This document shows, in pieces, positions 20,947 to 31,123 of a stretch of DNA of 64,000 bases. Source of the stretch: Macrocystis pyrifera (taxonomy: Eukaryota > Sar > Phaeophyceae > Laminariales > Laminariaceae); the NCBI GenBank assembly GCA_031763025.1, contig JASSKH010000021.1, positions 11,058,776 through 11,122,775 on the forward strand, given 5' to 3'. The translations under genes were made by a program, and so were the position numbers. The notes under the pieces are model-generated. The model was not told the origin of the DNA and searched no databases. It was given only the letters and a program-made list of their open reading frames with translations. Each line of letters starts with the position of its first letter. The stretch's first letter is position 1.

Positions 20947-21286
20947 TCCCCGGTGGCTTGGTAGGTGGTCCGCGAGCCTGTCAAGATCAATTTTCGTGAG
21001 TTCGAGTCTCACCGAGTGCATGGGACTTTTTATTGCATAAAAAATTGATAGGCGGAAAGTGCGAAAGCGTGAGTTGGCTACATTCGATGAAAATCGACGA
21101 GCAGTGGGAATGCTGAACCCTATGCGCGATAAAAACTAAAGGCACGTACCGGGGGGGAGAAGGGGGACGACACCTGTGACCACGGCTTGTCCAGAAGATC
21201 GTCGAGGGTAAAACCTCATACTTGTGGGCTGGAAAGCAAAAGTGATGATTAAAAAAAAAAAAAATACAAATACAAATACAAATATC
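20947..21286 (+). mobile_element. tRNA-derived SINE, most complete copy
   Basis: The 5' head carries TGGCTTGGTAGGTGG (A-box-like) and GAGTTCGAGTCTCAC (B-box-like) with a CGGTG/CACCG stem around them. The body runs through CGACGAGCAGTGGGAATGCT and GACCACGGCTTGTCC. It ends in an A-rich tail with repeats of TACAAA (21253-21286). That is the layout of a pol III SINE. Related copies are at 14149-14445, 16758-16921, 18617-18932 (minus) and 8722-8852 (minus, partial). Confidence 0.78.
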
Positions 21287-21351
21287 AACGATCGCCATGC
21301 TTTCCCGGACTGTCTAGCAAAAGGTGCAGCACGGCTATAACGCCACTACAA

Positions 21352-21603
21352 ATAAACAGAGTAAGCCTAAGAACGAAGGGAACGAACAGGCAAACCGAAG
21401 CACAACAACAATAAACGCCCTCCAGGTAGCCGCAGCAGTTTGTGGTGCCAGTAGAATAGCCAGGTTCTAGCTATTAGTCGGTCTGGCTGGTACTTTGCTG
21501 CCGCCTCCGCCCTGTGTTCGTCAACTATGCCCAACCCCCGGAGACAATACGAAACAAGCAAAGTAAGCTTGTCATCCACCCACACCACAAGACTCCTTTC
21601 ATA
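21352..21603 (+). repeat. Dispersed repeat E, copy 2
   Basis: Same order of landmarks as 15950-16212, with small indels. No coding capacity in either copy. Confidence 0.6.
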
Positions 21604-22109
21604 ATAATGAGGCGCGCGAGCGCGAGCCTTCTTTTTATAGGTTTTCCAAGGAAAAAAAAAAGCCTCTTCGTATCGAGGCGTATTCGAGGGTAGGGTGCCT
21701 TGTTTTGAGTTTCTCTGATTGTGTGTGTCAGTCATCATGATTCAACATTTTTTTTTCGGCCATGTTTGTCGACCGCGCTCAACGTACACGGTACCAATTC
21801 CAGTCCCGGAGGGCTCTGTGCATGCGCACACACAAACGAAACCTTCTCGTGCAGGTGCGGTGGGAAGTCGCAGTTGGTCGAGCTAGGTGCGGCAACGTGT
21901 GTAGGCACATGCCAGGGCCATGTTAGGAAAAAAACAGAACCAACAATCGTAAAATATCATAACGATTTTTGTTTTTTGAGTTCTACCTAAAGGAACTCAA
22001 CTCTACGAGTACTCGTAAGCCGACTGTGCATGCCCACAGCTACGTTCGGGCCATGTCCCCAAGATATGCTGCAAGTGGTGTTGTCAGGCCTACCCTCCTA
22101 CTAATTAGG

Positions 22110-22800
22110 AGACGGAAAAGCAGGAGAAGATCTGCTGTAGATGTACAGCAGTAGTAGTGGTGGCACCTGGTACGAGAAGCCCTGTTCTGTTGGACACATG
22201 CCAGGTTGTAATTTTTTCGTCTTGAAGTTATGAGTGCGGAACCAGGAAACACACAACAAAATCCAGTACGTATACAAAGAGTTCAAGGGTTAAACCGACA
22301 CAAGCCGAGCGTACAGCAACGCTGACCCTGGGACGGAGGAGCAGAAGATCTGCTGTAGATGTTGTACAGCAGTAGTAGTGGTAGCACCTGCTACGAGAAG
22401 CTCTGTTGGACTCATGCCAGGTTGTAGATTTTTCGCCTTCAAATTGTTAGTACGGAACCAGGAAACACACAACAAAATCGAGTACGTGTACAAAGGGTTC
22501 AAGGGTTAACCCGACACAAGCCGATTGTACAGCGACGCTGACCATGGCCTCGTGTGTCGTACTGCTACTGCTGCTGCTGTTTGCTGCTGGAGCTCTGCTG
22601 TAGATGTCGTACATCAGTAGTAGTGGTGACACCTGCTAGGAGAAGCTCTCTGTTGGGCACAACTTGTCAGGTGCAGATTTTTCGTCTTCAATTTGTGTCG
22701 AATTTCGAGTTCGGAACCAGGAAACGCACGACAAAAGCGAGCACGTGTACAAAGGGGTCAGGGGCTAGACTGACAAGCCGAGTGTACAGAGACGCTGACC
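22110..22800 (+). repeat. Three-copy tandem array, about 215-250-base unit
   Basis: Units start near 22110, 22327 and 22546. Each carries TCTGCTGTAGATG, CAGTAGTAGTGGT, GGAACCAGGAAAC and CGACA(CA)AGCCGA. The third unit runs into the LINE reverse transcriptase fragment. Confidence 0.68.
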
Positions 22801-23345
22801 ATTCTGTTGCTGCTGCTCGAATGACGAGCGGTGGGGCGAGGGTTGTCTGGTCTGGTGTTCGTAGAAGCTTTGTCTCTGTCTTCTTTTCTGATACCGCAAG
22901 GCCTGCTGCTTCGAAGACAGTCACGATGACTCTCATCATTTTAGCTAGCCCCTCCGCCGACTTCGAGACAATTCCTGTATCATCGGCATACAACATGCCC
23001 CAAACAGCCCTTCGCACGCATTCCAACGGCTCTTGCCCCTCTGTTCCGACTACTGCAGCATCGTTGAGTTTAGCCAAAGGCCTGACGATGGCATGACGTG
23101 TAACGCGGCAGCGAAGAACACGTGGAACAGCAGTAACGGTGATGGCAAGCAGCCTTGCCGCAGCCCCTGCGTGACATGAAATCATTCCGAGTGCTCGCCG
23201 TCATCCGTACGCAGCGAGAGCCGGAAATCGCGGATATATATAAGCATCTTGGTTGGCACGCCAAAGCGTGTGAGTACCTCCCATAGCAGCTCTCGGTCGA
23301 CAGAGTCGTACGCTTTTCGCAGATCGATGAAGCACCACTCTCTTA
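22688..23345 (-). pseudogene. LINE (non-LTR) reverse transcriptase fragment, broken
   Basis: Minus-strand translation gives [17 protein letters not shown], then F-H-V-T-Q-G-L-R-Q-G-C-L-P-S-P, then M-L-Y-A-D-D-T-G-I-V. These are the standard palm motifs of non-LTR reverse transcriptases, with the catalytic Y-A-D-D. It is broken by a stop codon at about 23183-23185, just after G-E-H-S-E, and by at least one frame change between there and Y-A-D-D. The 5' side runs straight into a dispersed 85-base repeat (23346-23425), so the fragment is 5'-truncated. A 3-copy tandem array lies on its 3' side. Confidence 0.82.
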
Positions 23346-23535
23346 GATTGAAGAGTCCGCACGGACATTGGTTGTCCTGGATGTCGACGGGTAGAAAGAG
23401 CGGTTCAACGTCAAGAACATATATCTTCACTTTGAACCGTGACTTCTACCCATGTTCTTCACGTTGAATCGATCTTTCTACCCGTCGACATCCAGCACAA
23501 CCAGTGTCCGTGCTGATTCTTCGATCCTAAAGAGA
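23346..23535. repeat. Inverted pair of repeat D
   Basis: 23346-23425 (minus) and 23455-23535 (plus) are two D copies head to head with about 30 bases between, forming a hairpin at the 5' end of the LINE reverse transcriptase fragment. Confidence 0.62.
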
Positions 23536-23729
23536 TACAAGTTCTGTGGTCACAAAACTACGCCACAGAGATACGACATTGTTATGCAGTAAGCAGAGTA
23601 AACAATGCAAGGCCATGTCATCATACTGGATACGACAGGCACGACATACACAGCAGTAGCAGTCTATAATTTTTTTAGTAGAAATCACAAAAGGAAAACA
23701 CGAAAACAAACAAAAAAACAGAAAGCAAA

Positions 23730-25630
23730 GAAACAAATTGAAGAGAAAACAAGGAAAAGGAAAGGTGTACTTGTATGTGCCTGTTGATTGAATGCCACCT
23801 CGGCGGGAAGTTGCTTGCTGTACGAGGGTTGGTGTTGTCTTTTGTCTTTGATTTGATATTACCAGCGATCCGGAGACAAAGTGGAAAATGTCAGTCTGGG
23901 GTCTCTTGCGAATCGGAGAGAATAATAAAAAATGGGCAATTGCCAATATCAGGTACATTCTAAAACCAAGTAAAAAACGGGCGCCACGAGCGGTGTGATG
24001 TCCATGACAATCCGGAAAAAAAAGAATGCGCCTAAAGCATTAAGCGTGCCACATGGCCTCCAAAATCTGAATTGTTTTGTTTTCTTCAGGGTGTAGGTAC
24101 CACGGGCTCCACTTGGACCTGCAAAGAGTCGCTATTGATATGCTTCGTTTTTTTCGCCACGGCGGGAGCGCCAAGAGTATTTACTCTGGCGACCCCCCCC
24201 CGTTCACAGCTTTAAAGCTTCCAGACCGTCCTCGCGGAACCGCCTGCTCGGCACGAAATTATCTATTATGTCTTGCCGTACCAAACCTGAGACCACCTCG
24301 ACGCGGGGTGTTGCAGACGAAACGCCGAATGTTCATGGTGCTGTAAAGACCGCTGTGAACATAGAAAACAACAGAGTACACACAACAACAAACTGAAGCA
24401 CATCGCACACCCCAAAGGAGAAAAAGTGAAACCAGCGTACTATTACAGGGGTCCATAGTTAACGGGACCAAATTTTGTTAGTAAAAATAGGAAAATATAT
24501 AGGTTTTTATGTACACTATAGGTCCTATTAACTATGGACCCCCCGTAATAGTACGCATGTATACATGTATATACGTGATTTTACGTACGGCGTGCGAGTA
24601 CAGAGTTTATACGTCAATACAGAAAAAATTCAACCGAGGGAGGGCAGACGCATACGGAGAGAAAACACAGTGTACGTATGGCCTCTCTGATCGGTTCACA
24701 GTTGGCCAAAATCAGTTGAAAGCTAGACAGAGTAGAAAAAATCAGGTGTACCTTGGCCTTTTCGTGCCAAAATCAGTTACAATGCCAGCTTGGCCAATAG
24801 CAGGGCTCCTGGTGTGTGTGTGTTGTACTTGATTTCAGGATGTAACTGTTTTTGGCACGAAAGTGGCCAGGTACACCTGATTTTGGCAAAAACCCATAAA
24901 AAATCGGGGTGGGGGTGGGGGGTATAATTCCAGTGGAGGAATACCTGGTTCTGGGTTGTTCACGGCAGGATAACAGCTGCACGTATAATCAGGGCAAGTA
25001 TATTCAGGGCAAGCATACGCAGAGGCATCGGTGCAGCAGTGGTAACAGCGGCAGTACAGCAGCAGCAGCAGCAGCAGGAGCAGCAGTTGGGAGGATCGAC
25101 GAGCCAGGAGTAGAGATACAGTACGTGGGTCTTCGATCGCAATCTCCCACCCACCCACCCGATTGCGTCACGAGCAGGGAGGTTAAAGGGGAGGAGGGGG
25201 GGAGGGGGGCGAGAGAAGGAGGGGGGGGGGGGATTTTGGGGGAAATTTGGCTGTTGAGGTTGTCTGTCAGAGTGGTGGGCAGGTCAGCCGCGTACAATAG
25301 CTGGAGTAGGAGATGGCGGAGGGGGGGCAGGGGAAATTGGACGAGGGAAATCCGTCACAGTCCCACCCACCTCCCCCGTGGGCGACACGGGCTACTAGTG
25401 AACATGCATTTTTCGTCAAGAATAAGAATCGACCAAAGCCTCAGGTGGTTGACTTCATGTTGACGACCGTAGTTGTTATGTTTCATCAATACAATACGTC
25501 CAAAACTTGCTTTGCACTGGCTGATGTTATCGTATCATGCATCTTATCATGTTTTATTTCCCTGAAATCTTGCCCGTCGTCACGCTTTTTTTTCCGATGC
25601 GGCTTCAGTTTAAGTCCGTTGCGGTTCGCT
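23730..25630. other. No gene seen
   Basis: One MITE, a GCA microsatellite (25056-25083) and G-rich tracts (25190-25232, 25318-25330). A 26-base phrase CAGGTGTACCTTGGCCTTTTCG near 24745 recurs inverted near 24866. Confidence 0.45.
24440..24552. mobile_element. MITE family 1 copy with TA flanks
   Basis: TA precedes CTATTACAGGGGTCC and TA follows CCCCCCGTAATAG, consistent with a TA target duplication. Arms are almost perfect complements over about 30 bases. Confidence 0.78.
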
Positions 25631-26322
25631 GTTAGGCCGACTCTTATGGGACCAGAAACCAGAAAACAGAACAGGATTTCCCCTTTATGGTGTTGCAACC
25701 CACACAGCCGATGGGAGATATTATCATTGGGTATGCCGCAGCAGGAAAAAGCTGCGCTTTCAACACACAACACCTACAACCGCCGATGACCCCTCGCCTC
25801 ACAGAGCACGAGATGACGCCAAACCTTCGAGGCTATATGCTCCACTGCTCTTGAGAGTGCTCGCTACCAATTTGAGGGAGACGTTGATGCTGTGTGGCCG
25901 GAGTTCTCGCTCGAGACGTGAGAGCCTGGCCCATTTCTGGCCCGTTTTCGTTTTAGAGACGAAAACAGGTCGCATTTCCGTCTGGAAAAAAAAACGGCCA
26001 GAAATGGGTCAGGCCCCGATGTCTTGAGCGAGAACTCCTGCCACACAGCATCAACGCCCCTCAAATTGGTAGCAAGCACTCTCAGAGCAGTGAAGCATAC
26101 GGCCTCGAAGGTTTGACGTCATCTCGTGCCCTGTGAGGCGAGAGATCGGCGGCGGCGGGGGGGCTGTGCTGTGTGTTGAAAGCCCAGGCAGGTTTTCATG
26201 TTTGGGCAGTGATCGGAAATGGCTCATGTCTACCGACGGCACTACCCTGGGGTTACCACGCGATGAAGGGAAATCCTGTTTTGTTTTCTGGTTTTCGGTC
26301 CCATAAGAGTCAGCCTTAGGCC
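25631..26322. mobile_element. 690-base foldback (large imperfect palindrome)
   Basis: 25631-25943 and 25994-26322 are inverted copies, e.g. CTCTTATGGGACC against GGTCCCATAAGAG, AGCACGAGATGACG against CGTCATCTCGTGC, and CCATTTCTGGCC against GGCCAGAAATGG. The middle of the arms has diverged more than the ends. The 50-base centre holds its own small hairpin (GTTTTCGTTTTAGAGACGAAAAC). No coding capacity. Confidence 0.75.
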
Positions 26323-26554
26323 ACAAATTTTGTCGTACGCGCTAGGGAGGCTTTCGTACAAGGCGGGCGACAAATCCCGAAATACTGCACCGTAGCACGG
26401 TATCGGTATTACACCGAAATGTACCGATACCGTCTTGTATTTTTTTTGCAGTTTCGGAATTCCTATACCGCCAACGTTTTACGGTGTTTCATGTGCGGTG
26501 CGATACGGTGTCTGTATCCATGCCACCACTGCTTCTGGTACTACTTACTCTTGA

Positions 26555-26668
26555 CTAGTACGGGGGACAATAATAAATAGGATCAAATACTGTTGATAAA
26601 ACTAAGTAAATATATTGTTTTTTGTTTGCACCGTAGGTCCTATTTACTACTATGGCCCCCCGTAATAG
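26555..26668. mobile_element. MITE family 1 copy
   Basis: Ends CTAGTACGGGGGAC and CCCCCGTAATAG; core diverged. It is the first of three copies in 510 bases, the third (26990-27062) badly decayed. Confidence 0.68.
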
Positions 26669-26860
26669 TGCTGTAGCTCAACCGTGCCGTACCATGGACA
26701 AACACAAAAGCAACAACAGCGCCACATAACCACGACCACAGCAGAGGGGAGACCCACGCTCCACTCCACGGCCATCGAGAATTTCACGTCGCGATATGTG
26801 ATATTTCGGTTACACGCGGTGCAATATAGACCTTGATGCTGCTGTACCCGGTACCCACCA

Positions 26861-26968
26861 CTACTGGGGACCGTAGTTAATAGGACCTATGGTATACATA
26901 AAGACCTATGTATTTTACCTATTTTTACTGACAATAGTTGGTCCTATTTACTGTGGTCCCCCGTAATA
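26861..26968. mobile_element. MITE family 1 copy
   Basis: Left end shortened to CTACTGGGGACC; right end GGTCCCCCGTAATA intact; opposite core orientation to the copy at 26555. Confidence 0.68.
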
Positions 26969-27240
26969 AAAATCAGGAGCAAACATGCTTCGTAAAAAAT
27001 ACTAGAATATATAGATTTTTGTGTGTATGATGGGCCTTGATTACTATGGCCCTACCTTATAGACGTATTAATGGTCACTAAACTACGACTGCTGCAGTAC
27101 CCAAGATCGATATCGAGCTACTAACTGTACGTAATATAATGGTATATGTTGTCTAGTTTACAGTAGTAGGATGTGAGGCAGATGCCCCATGCAGGTTTCT
27201 CTGGTATGCAGTATACAGCAGTTGTGGGGTGGAGTACGTT

Positions 27241-27870
27241 GGCGTCTACACGGAACGGAGTGAGACTTTGGATGCGACCTTGACCTTGTGTACAATGAGG
27301 CGGTACGTGCTATCTAGGGATAAAGATAATACTGATGACAAACGAACAAAAAATGAATCACGTATGTGAAATGAGATCTTACGCAGTCATCCCCCCAATC
27401 TATTACTGCTGTATATTAACTTGTATGAAAAACCACCCCACCATCCCGAAGCCGTGCGAGTCGCGCAAACAACACCCCCATCACTTTTGTATCAAGTACC
27501 AGGTGCAGTATAGTAGTGGTCCCTGTATAGTGCCGACTGATACCTCTGGCATCTACACGGAATGGAGTGACGAACCTTCATGCGACCTTGACCTTGTGTA
27601 CAAAGAGGCGGTACGACCCTCTAGGGGAAGGGGACCAGATATCTTCCAAGAAAAATAATACCAGGTACTGGTAACAAACAAGAAATTAATCATCCGTAAA
27701 GTGAGATCTTACGCAGTCATCCATCCCCCCAGGCTATCACTGTATATCATCCTGTTGTATGAAAAACCACCCTACCAACCCGAAGCCGTGCGACTCGGAA
27801 ACAGCACACCGTCACTTGTATACCAGGTATCAGGTAGTGGCACAGCCAGTACATTAGTGGTCCATGCATA
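27241..27870 (+). repeat. Two-copy tandem duplication, about 308-base unit
   Basis: CTACACGGAA-GGAGTGA, GCGACCTTGACCTTGTGTAC, GAGATCTTACGCAGTCATCC and GTATGAAAAACCACC occur in the same order in 27241-27548 and 27549-27870. Confidence 0.72.
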
Positions 27871-27874
27871 GGGC

Positions 27875-28050
27875 CGGTTGAGTAATACCGGCGGCCAGTT
27901 ATACTATTGTAGTGCCTGTGAAATTGCTGGGCACGGATTAATTTAATTGGTCTGGCAGTATGCGGAGTAAATAGTGCCGGTTAGTTGCCGCTATATATAG
28001 CGCCGGTATTGTTGGCTGACGCATACACTGTACACCGGCACTATAGAGGG
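27875..28050. repeat. GCCGGT palindromic repeat F
   Basis: GGCAGTATGCGGAGTAAATAG, GTTAGTTGCCGCTATATATAG and ACCGGCACTATAGAGGGA. Reverse relatives at 36435-36690 include a five-copy tandem of a 26-base unit; another at 61878-61968. Confidence 0.6.
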
Positions 28051-28348
28051 ATCATTACGGCGTTAAATATTGTATCTTTTTGGTAGTAATCCTGTTGTCT
28101 ACTGGGGGAGGGCAAGTATCGCAGCAACTATTTACAGCACCCCTGGCCAGCCGCTCGGTTTGGTTCCTTTGACTAAAATCATCATCGTACCAGGTATTTA
28201 TTATCGCCATTTTCGTTTCTCATGTAGTCAGTTTTGCCTGATGAAATCCCCAATGGGTTTCGCTTTTTGTTCAAGGTATACTGACTTGCTGTCTCTACTT
28301 CGATTACTAGTAAAGAGGTACATGAGGCAAGGCGGCCGGGCCTCATAC

Positions 28349-28464
28349 CTTGCAGCAGGCCGTGTGCGTTCGAATTTCGAAGTAAAAACAAGAAAAAGAA
28401 AACCCTGCCGCATCCAAACCACAGACAAGCATCGCCATCAACACAGAGAAGATCAGCCCGGCGA
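28349..28464 (-). CDS. Possible isolated exon with membrane helix
   Basis: Between TTTGTCGCAG and TGCAAG|GTATGAGG on the minus strand, an open frame encodes G-L-I-F-S-V-L-M-A-M-L-V-C-G and then T-A-C-C-K. Donor and acceptor are both good, but no partner exons were found. Confidence 0.25.
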
Positions 28465-28890
28465 CTGCGACAAACTCGACACGGCGTTCCACGAAACAAG
28501 TCCCACGCGTTAGCCCCAAGCTCCCCCGCTTCTGTACACACCGCGTTTTGTGGAAATCGGCCACGTACAGCTCTCGCAATCAGACAAAAATAAGGGGGGA
28601 ATGTTACACACAGCAGTAGATAACCAACAGGATCACATCCTACACAGTAATTCATTGATGAGAGCCTCCACGCCTTTTGGCCCACAGGCCAAAAAAAAAC
28701 GGCCATAATTGCGAACGATACCACGAACTAAAAACGAACTAAACGAAATTTTGTATACAAAACGTACAGGGGTACGTGGGACGCATTTTTCCGGAGGCTC
28801 CCCATGTTAGGAGCTCTATACTGTTAGCAAGTCAAAGCTTACGTTCGAGAAAATCGGTAGGCTTAATCCGGTGATAAATCCGTTTGCCTA

Positions 28891-29000
28891 CTATTACGGG
28901 GTACCATAGATAATAGGACCTACGGTACATACAAACACCCATATATTTCCATGTTTTTACTAACTATAATTGGTCCTATTTACTATGGTTCCCCGTAATA
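28891..29000. mobile_element. MITE family 1 copy just upstream of the copper ATPase
   Basis: Inverted ends CTATTACGGGGTACC and GGTTCCCCGTAATA. It ends about 210 bases before the first recognisable ATPase coding sequence, so it may lie in the promoter, 5' leader or first intron. Confidence 0.7.
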
Positions 29001-29210
29001 TTATTACTGTAGGTGCTAACGAAACGTATTGTGCAGCACAAACGGGATGTATTACGGGGTAATTATTTCCTCGGTGGAGGAGCTCAATGTGTCATACCTG
29101 GTACATCTTTGCCTTGCGAGGCAAAAAAAAGTGCTCATCTCGATCGCAGCACGTGTCAAATACCGTCGTTACTCCCCGCGCCCCTCCCCCGAAACCCCCT
29201 ACACGGTAGG

Positions 29211-31123
29211 ATTGCCTCCACCCCCAACGTCATCCGGCTGGTCCTGACCGTCTGCCGCGGGGTCCGAGACATCCAAGTCGACGCCAAGGCCAACACCATC
29301 CGCGTGCTCCCGCTCCGAGGGGCCCGCCACGGCCCCGACTCCGCCGAGCTGATCCAACACCTCGACGAGCTCGGCCTAGGCTTAACCTTCGTCGTCGCGC
29401 CTCCGGACACGGACCACCAGACCAGCACTACCAGCACCGCCAGGGTTAATAACCCTCTCGCCGTTGCCGCGCCAAAGGGTAAGACCGCTCGGAACGGGGC
29501 AGGGAAAGCCGCTGTAAGCAACGGGGTTACCGGTGCCGATGGCGTTACTGGAGCCGTAGCGTCAAACGGGAGGCGGCCGGGAGGAAAGAGGGGTGCGGGA
29601 ACGGGGGTTGGGGCCGGGAGGGGAGCGGGGGCAGGGGCATCGACCCCACCCCCCCGTGCTGCTCGCGGCCCAAATGGTTCTAGCGACACCGGAGGAGGAG
29701 GCTTGCCGGAAGCGACGGTGGGGCCAAGGGGGGGCGGCGGGGGGTTGAGGCCGCCGATAGTCCTCGCGGTGAAGGGCATGAAGTGCCAGAAAAATTGTGG
29801 TGACCGGGTGGCGAAATCCTTGTCCGCGATTCCCGGGGTTTCCCGCGCGGAGGCGTCTTTTACGGAGAAGCGTGCGCTGGTGTGGGTTGGCGGCGATGGT
29901 GATGGTGGAGGTGGTGGTGGTGGTGGTGCAGGCACTGCTTTGGTGGAGTCTCTGGTGGCTTCCGTAGAAGCCGGTGGGTTTTCGACGGCCGTAATGCCGG
30001 ACGTCGTCCTTGAGGTGGACGGTATGATGTGCCAGAGGAACTGCGGCAGCACTGTAGAAGCCGCCCTCGCCAGCGTCCCCGGAGTGACCAGGGCCGAGGT
30101 CTCGTTCGCCGATAAGCGTGCCAGGGTGTGGGGGGGGGAGCGGCCGGCGGTGAAGGGTTTCCATCGGAGGAGGGACTCGTGGAGGCGGTGGAGGCGGTGG
30201 GGTTCGGGGCCGCGGTGACCCCCGCCGTTGTCCTGGAGATCGAAGGCATGATGTGCCAGAAGAACTGCGGGACGACCGTGCGAAAAGGTTTGGAGGGCGT
30301 GGCCGGGGTAGCTCGCGTGGAGGTTTCCTTCCCAGAAAAGCGTGCCAAGGTTTGGGCCGACGCTTCCGGGCTTCTGCTGCTGCTAGCCTCGGTTTCTTCG
30401 GGGGGGGAAGGGTCAGAGTCGTCACTTGTCGTCGCGGTAGAAAGCGTGGGCTTCGAGGCTGCGGTGGCCCCTTGTGCGGTGCTCGACGTGGAGGGCATGA
30501 TGTGCCAGAAGAACTGCGGGACGACCGTCACTGGGGCGCTCGAGAGCGTCCCGGGCGTCTCCAGAGCGCTGGTATCCTTCCTCGAGAAGCGGGCCAAGGT
30601 GTGGGCTTGCTCCCCCGGTGGGGCGTCCGTTAGCGCTCTGCTTGACGCCGTCATCAGCGTGGGTTTTGACGCTAGCCCCGCCGCCCCCACCCTCAGCCCG
30701 GCTCCGGCCTCCGCGGAAACCCTGGTGTCCACCCTCCATCCGGGTCACAACGGAACTAGCGCGATCGATGTCGCGCGCCGAACCGAACGCGAGCCTGCTA
30801 AAAATATTGCCGGTAGTAGTGATGTCCGGGATTTGTCGGCGGCGGTGGCGGCGCGGGTGGGGGTCGCCGGAGGTAAGGACGGCGGTCGTCGGGGGGAGGC
30901 GAAGGGGAGGGGGGGGGAGGGGTCGCGTCGTGGAGGCCCCGGGGGGGGTGGCGGCAGCAGCGGCGGCGGCGGTGTGTTTGACGATGCTGGCGGGAAGCGT
31001 CTATCTGTGGGCGTGTTTAGCGTGGAGGGTATGTCGTGCGCTGCGTGTGTTGGAAATGTGGAGCGGTTTGTCGGCGCTTTGAGGGGCGTCGGGGAGGTTC
31101 GAGTTGCGCTCCTGGCGGGGCAG
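29211..31123 (+). CDS. ATPase exon 1 (as visible): HMA array
   Basis: Encodes a degenerate HMA-like stretch (about 29211-29400, no Cys pair seen), a Gly/Ala/Arg-rich linker, then four HMA modules with the metal loop spelled C-Q-K/R-N-C. Their loops lie near 29777, 30029, 30248 and 30497. A second low-complexity Gly-rich linker (30760-30980) follows, then the first half of a canonical module with GMSCAAC. The 5' edge is placed after TAG at 29208-29210, since the upstream frame has no ATG; GTG at 29013 after CTGTAG is an alternative acceptor. The 3' edge is CAG|GTGAGA. The reading frame changes once inside a run of nine G at 30130-30138: the upstream frame runs on into a shadow frame ending at 30218, while the HMA frame resumes from about 30128. 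Confidence 0.82.

Noticed and set aside
22554..23096. Plus-strand 180-residue frame
   Set aside because: Shadow of the minus-strand reverse transcriptase fragment, which has the real motifs.
28070..28513. Plus-strand frame as the first exon of the ATPase
   Set aside because: No HMA or signal-like sequence, and a better splice-bordered frame lies on the opposite strand; no junction to 29211 could be supported.
29156..30748. Several 290-residue minus-strand frames across the HMA array
   Set aside because: GC-rich shadows of the ATPase exon; they follow its repeats and have no family features.
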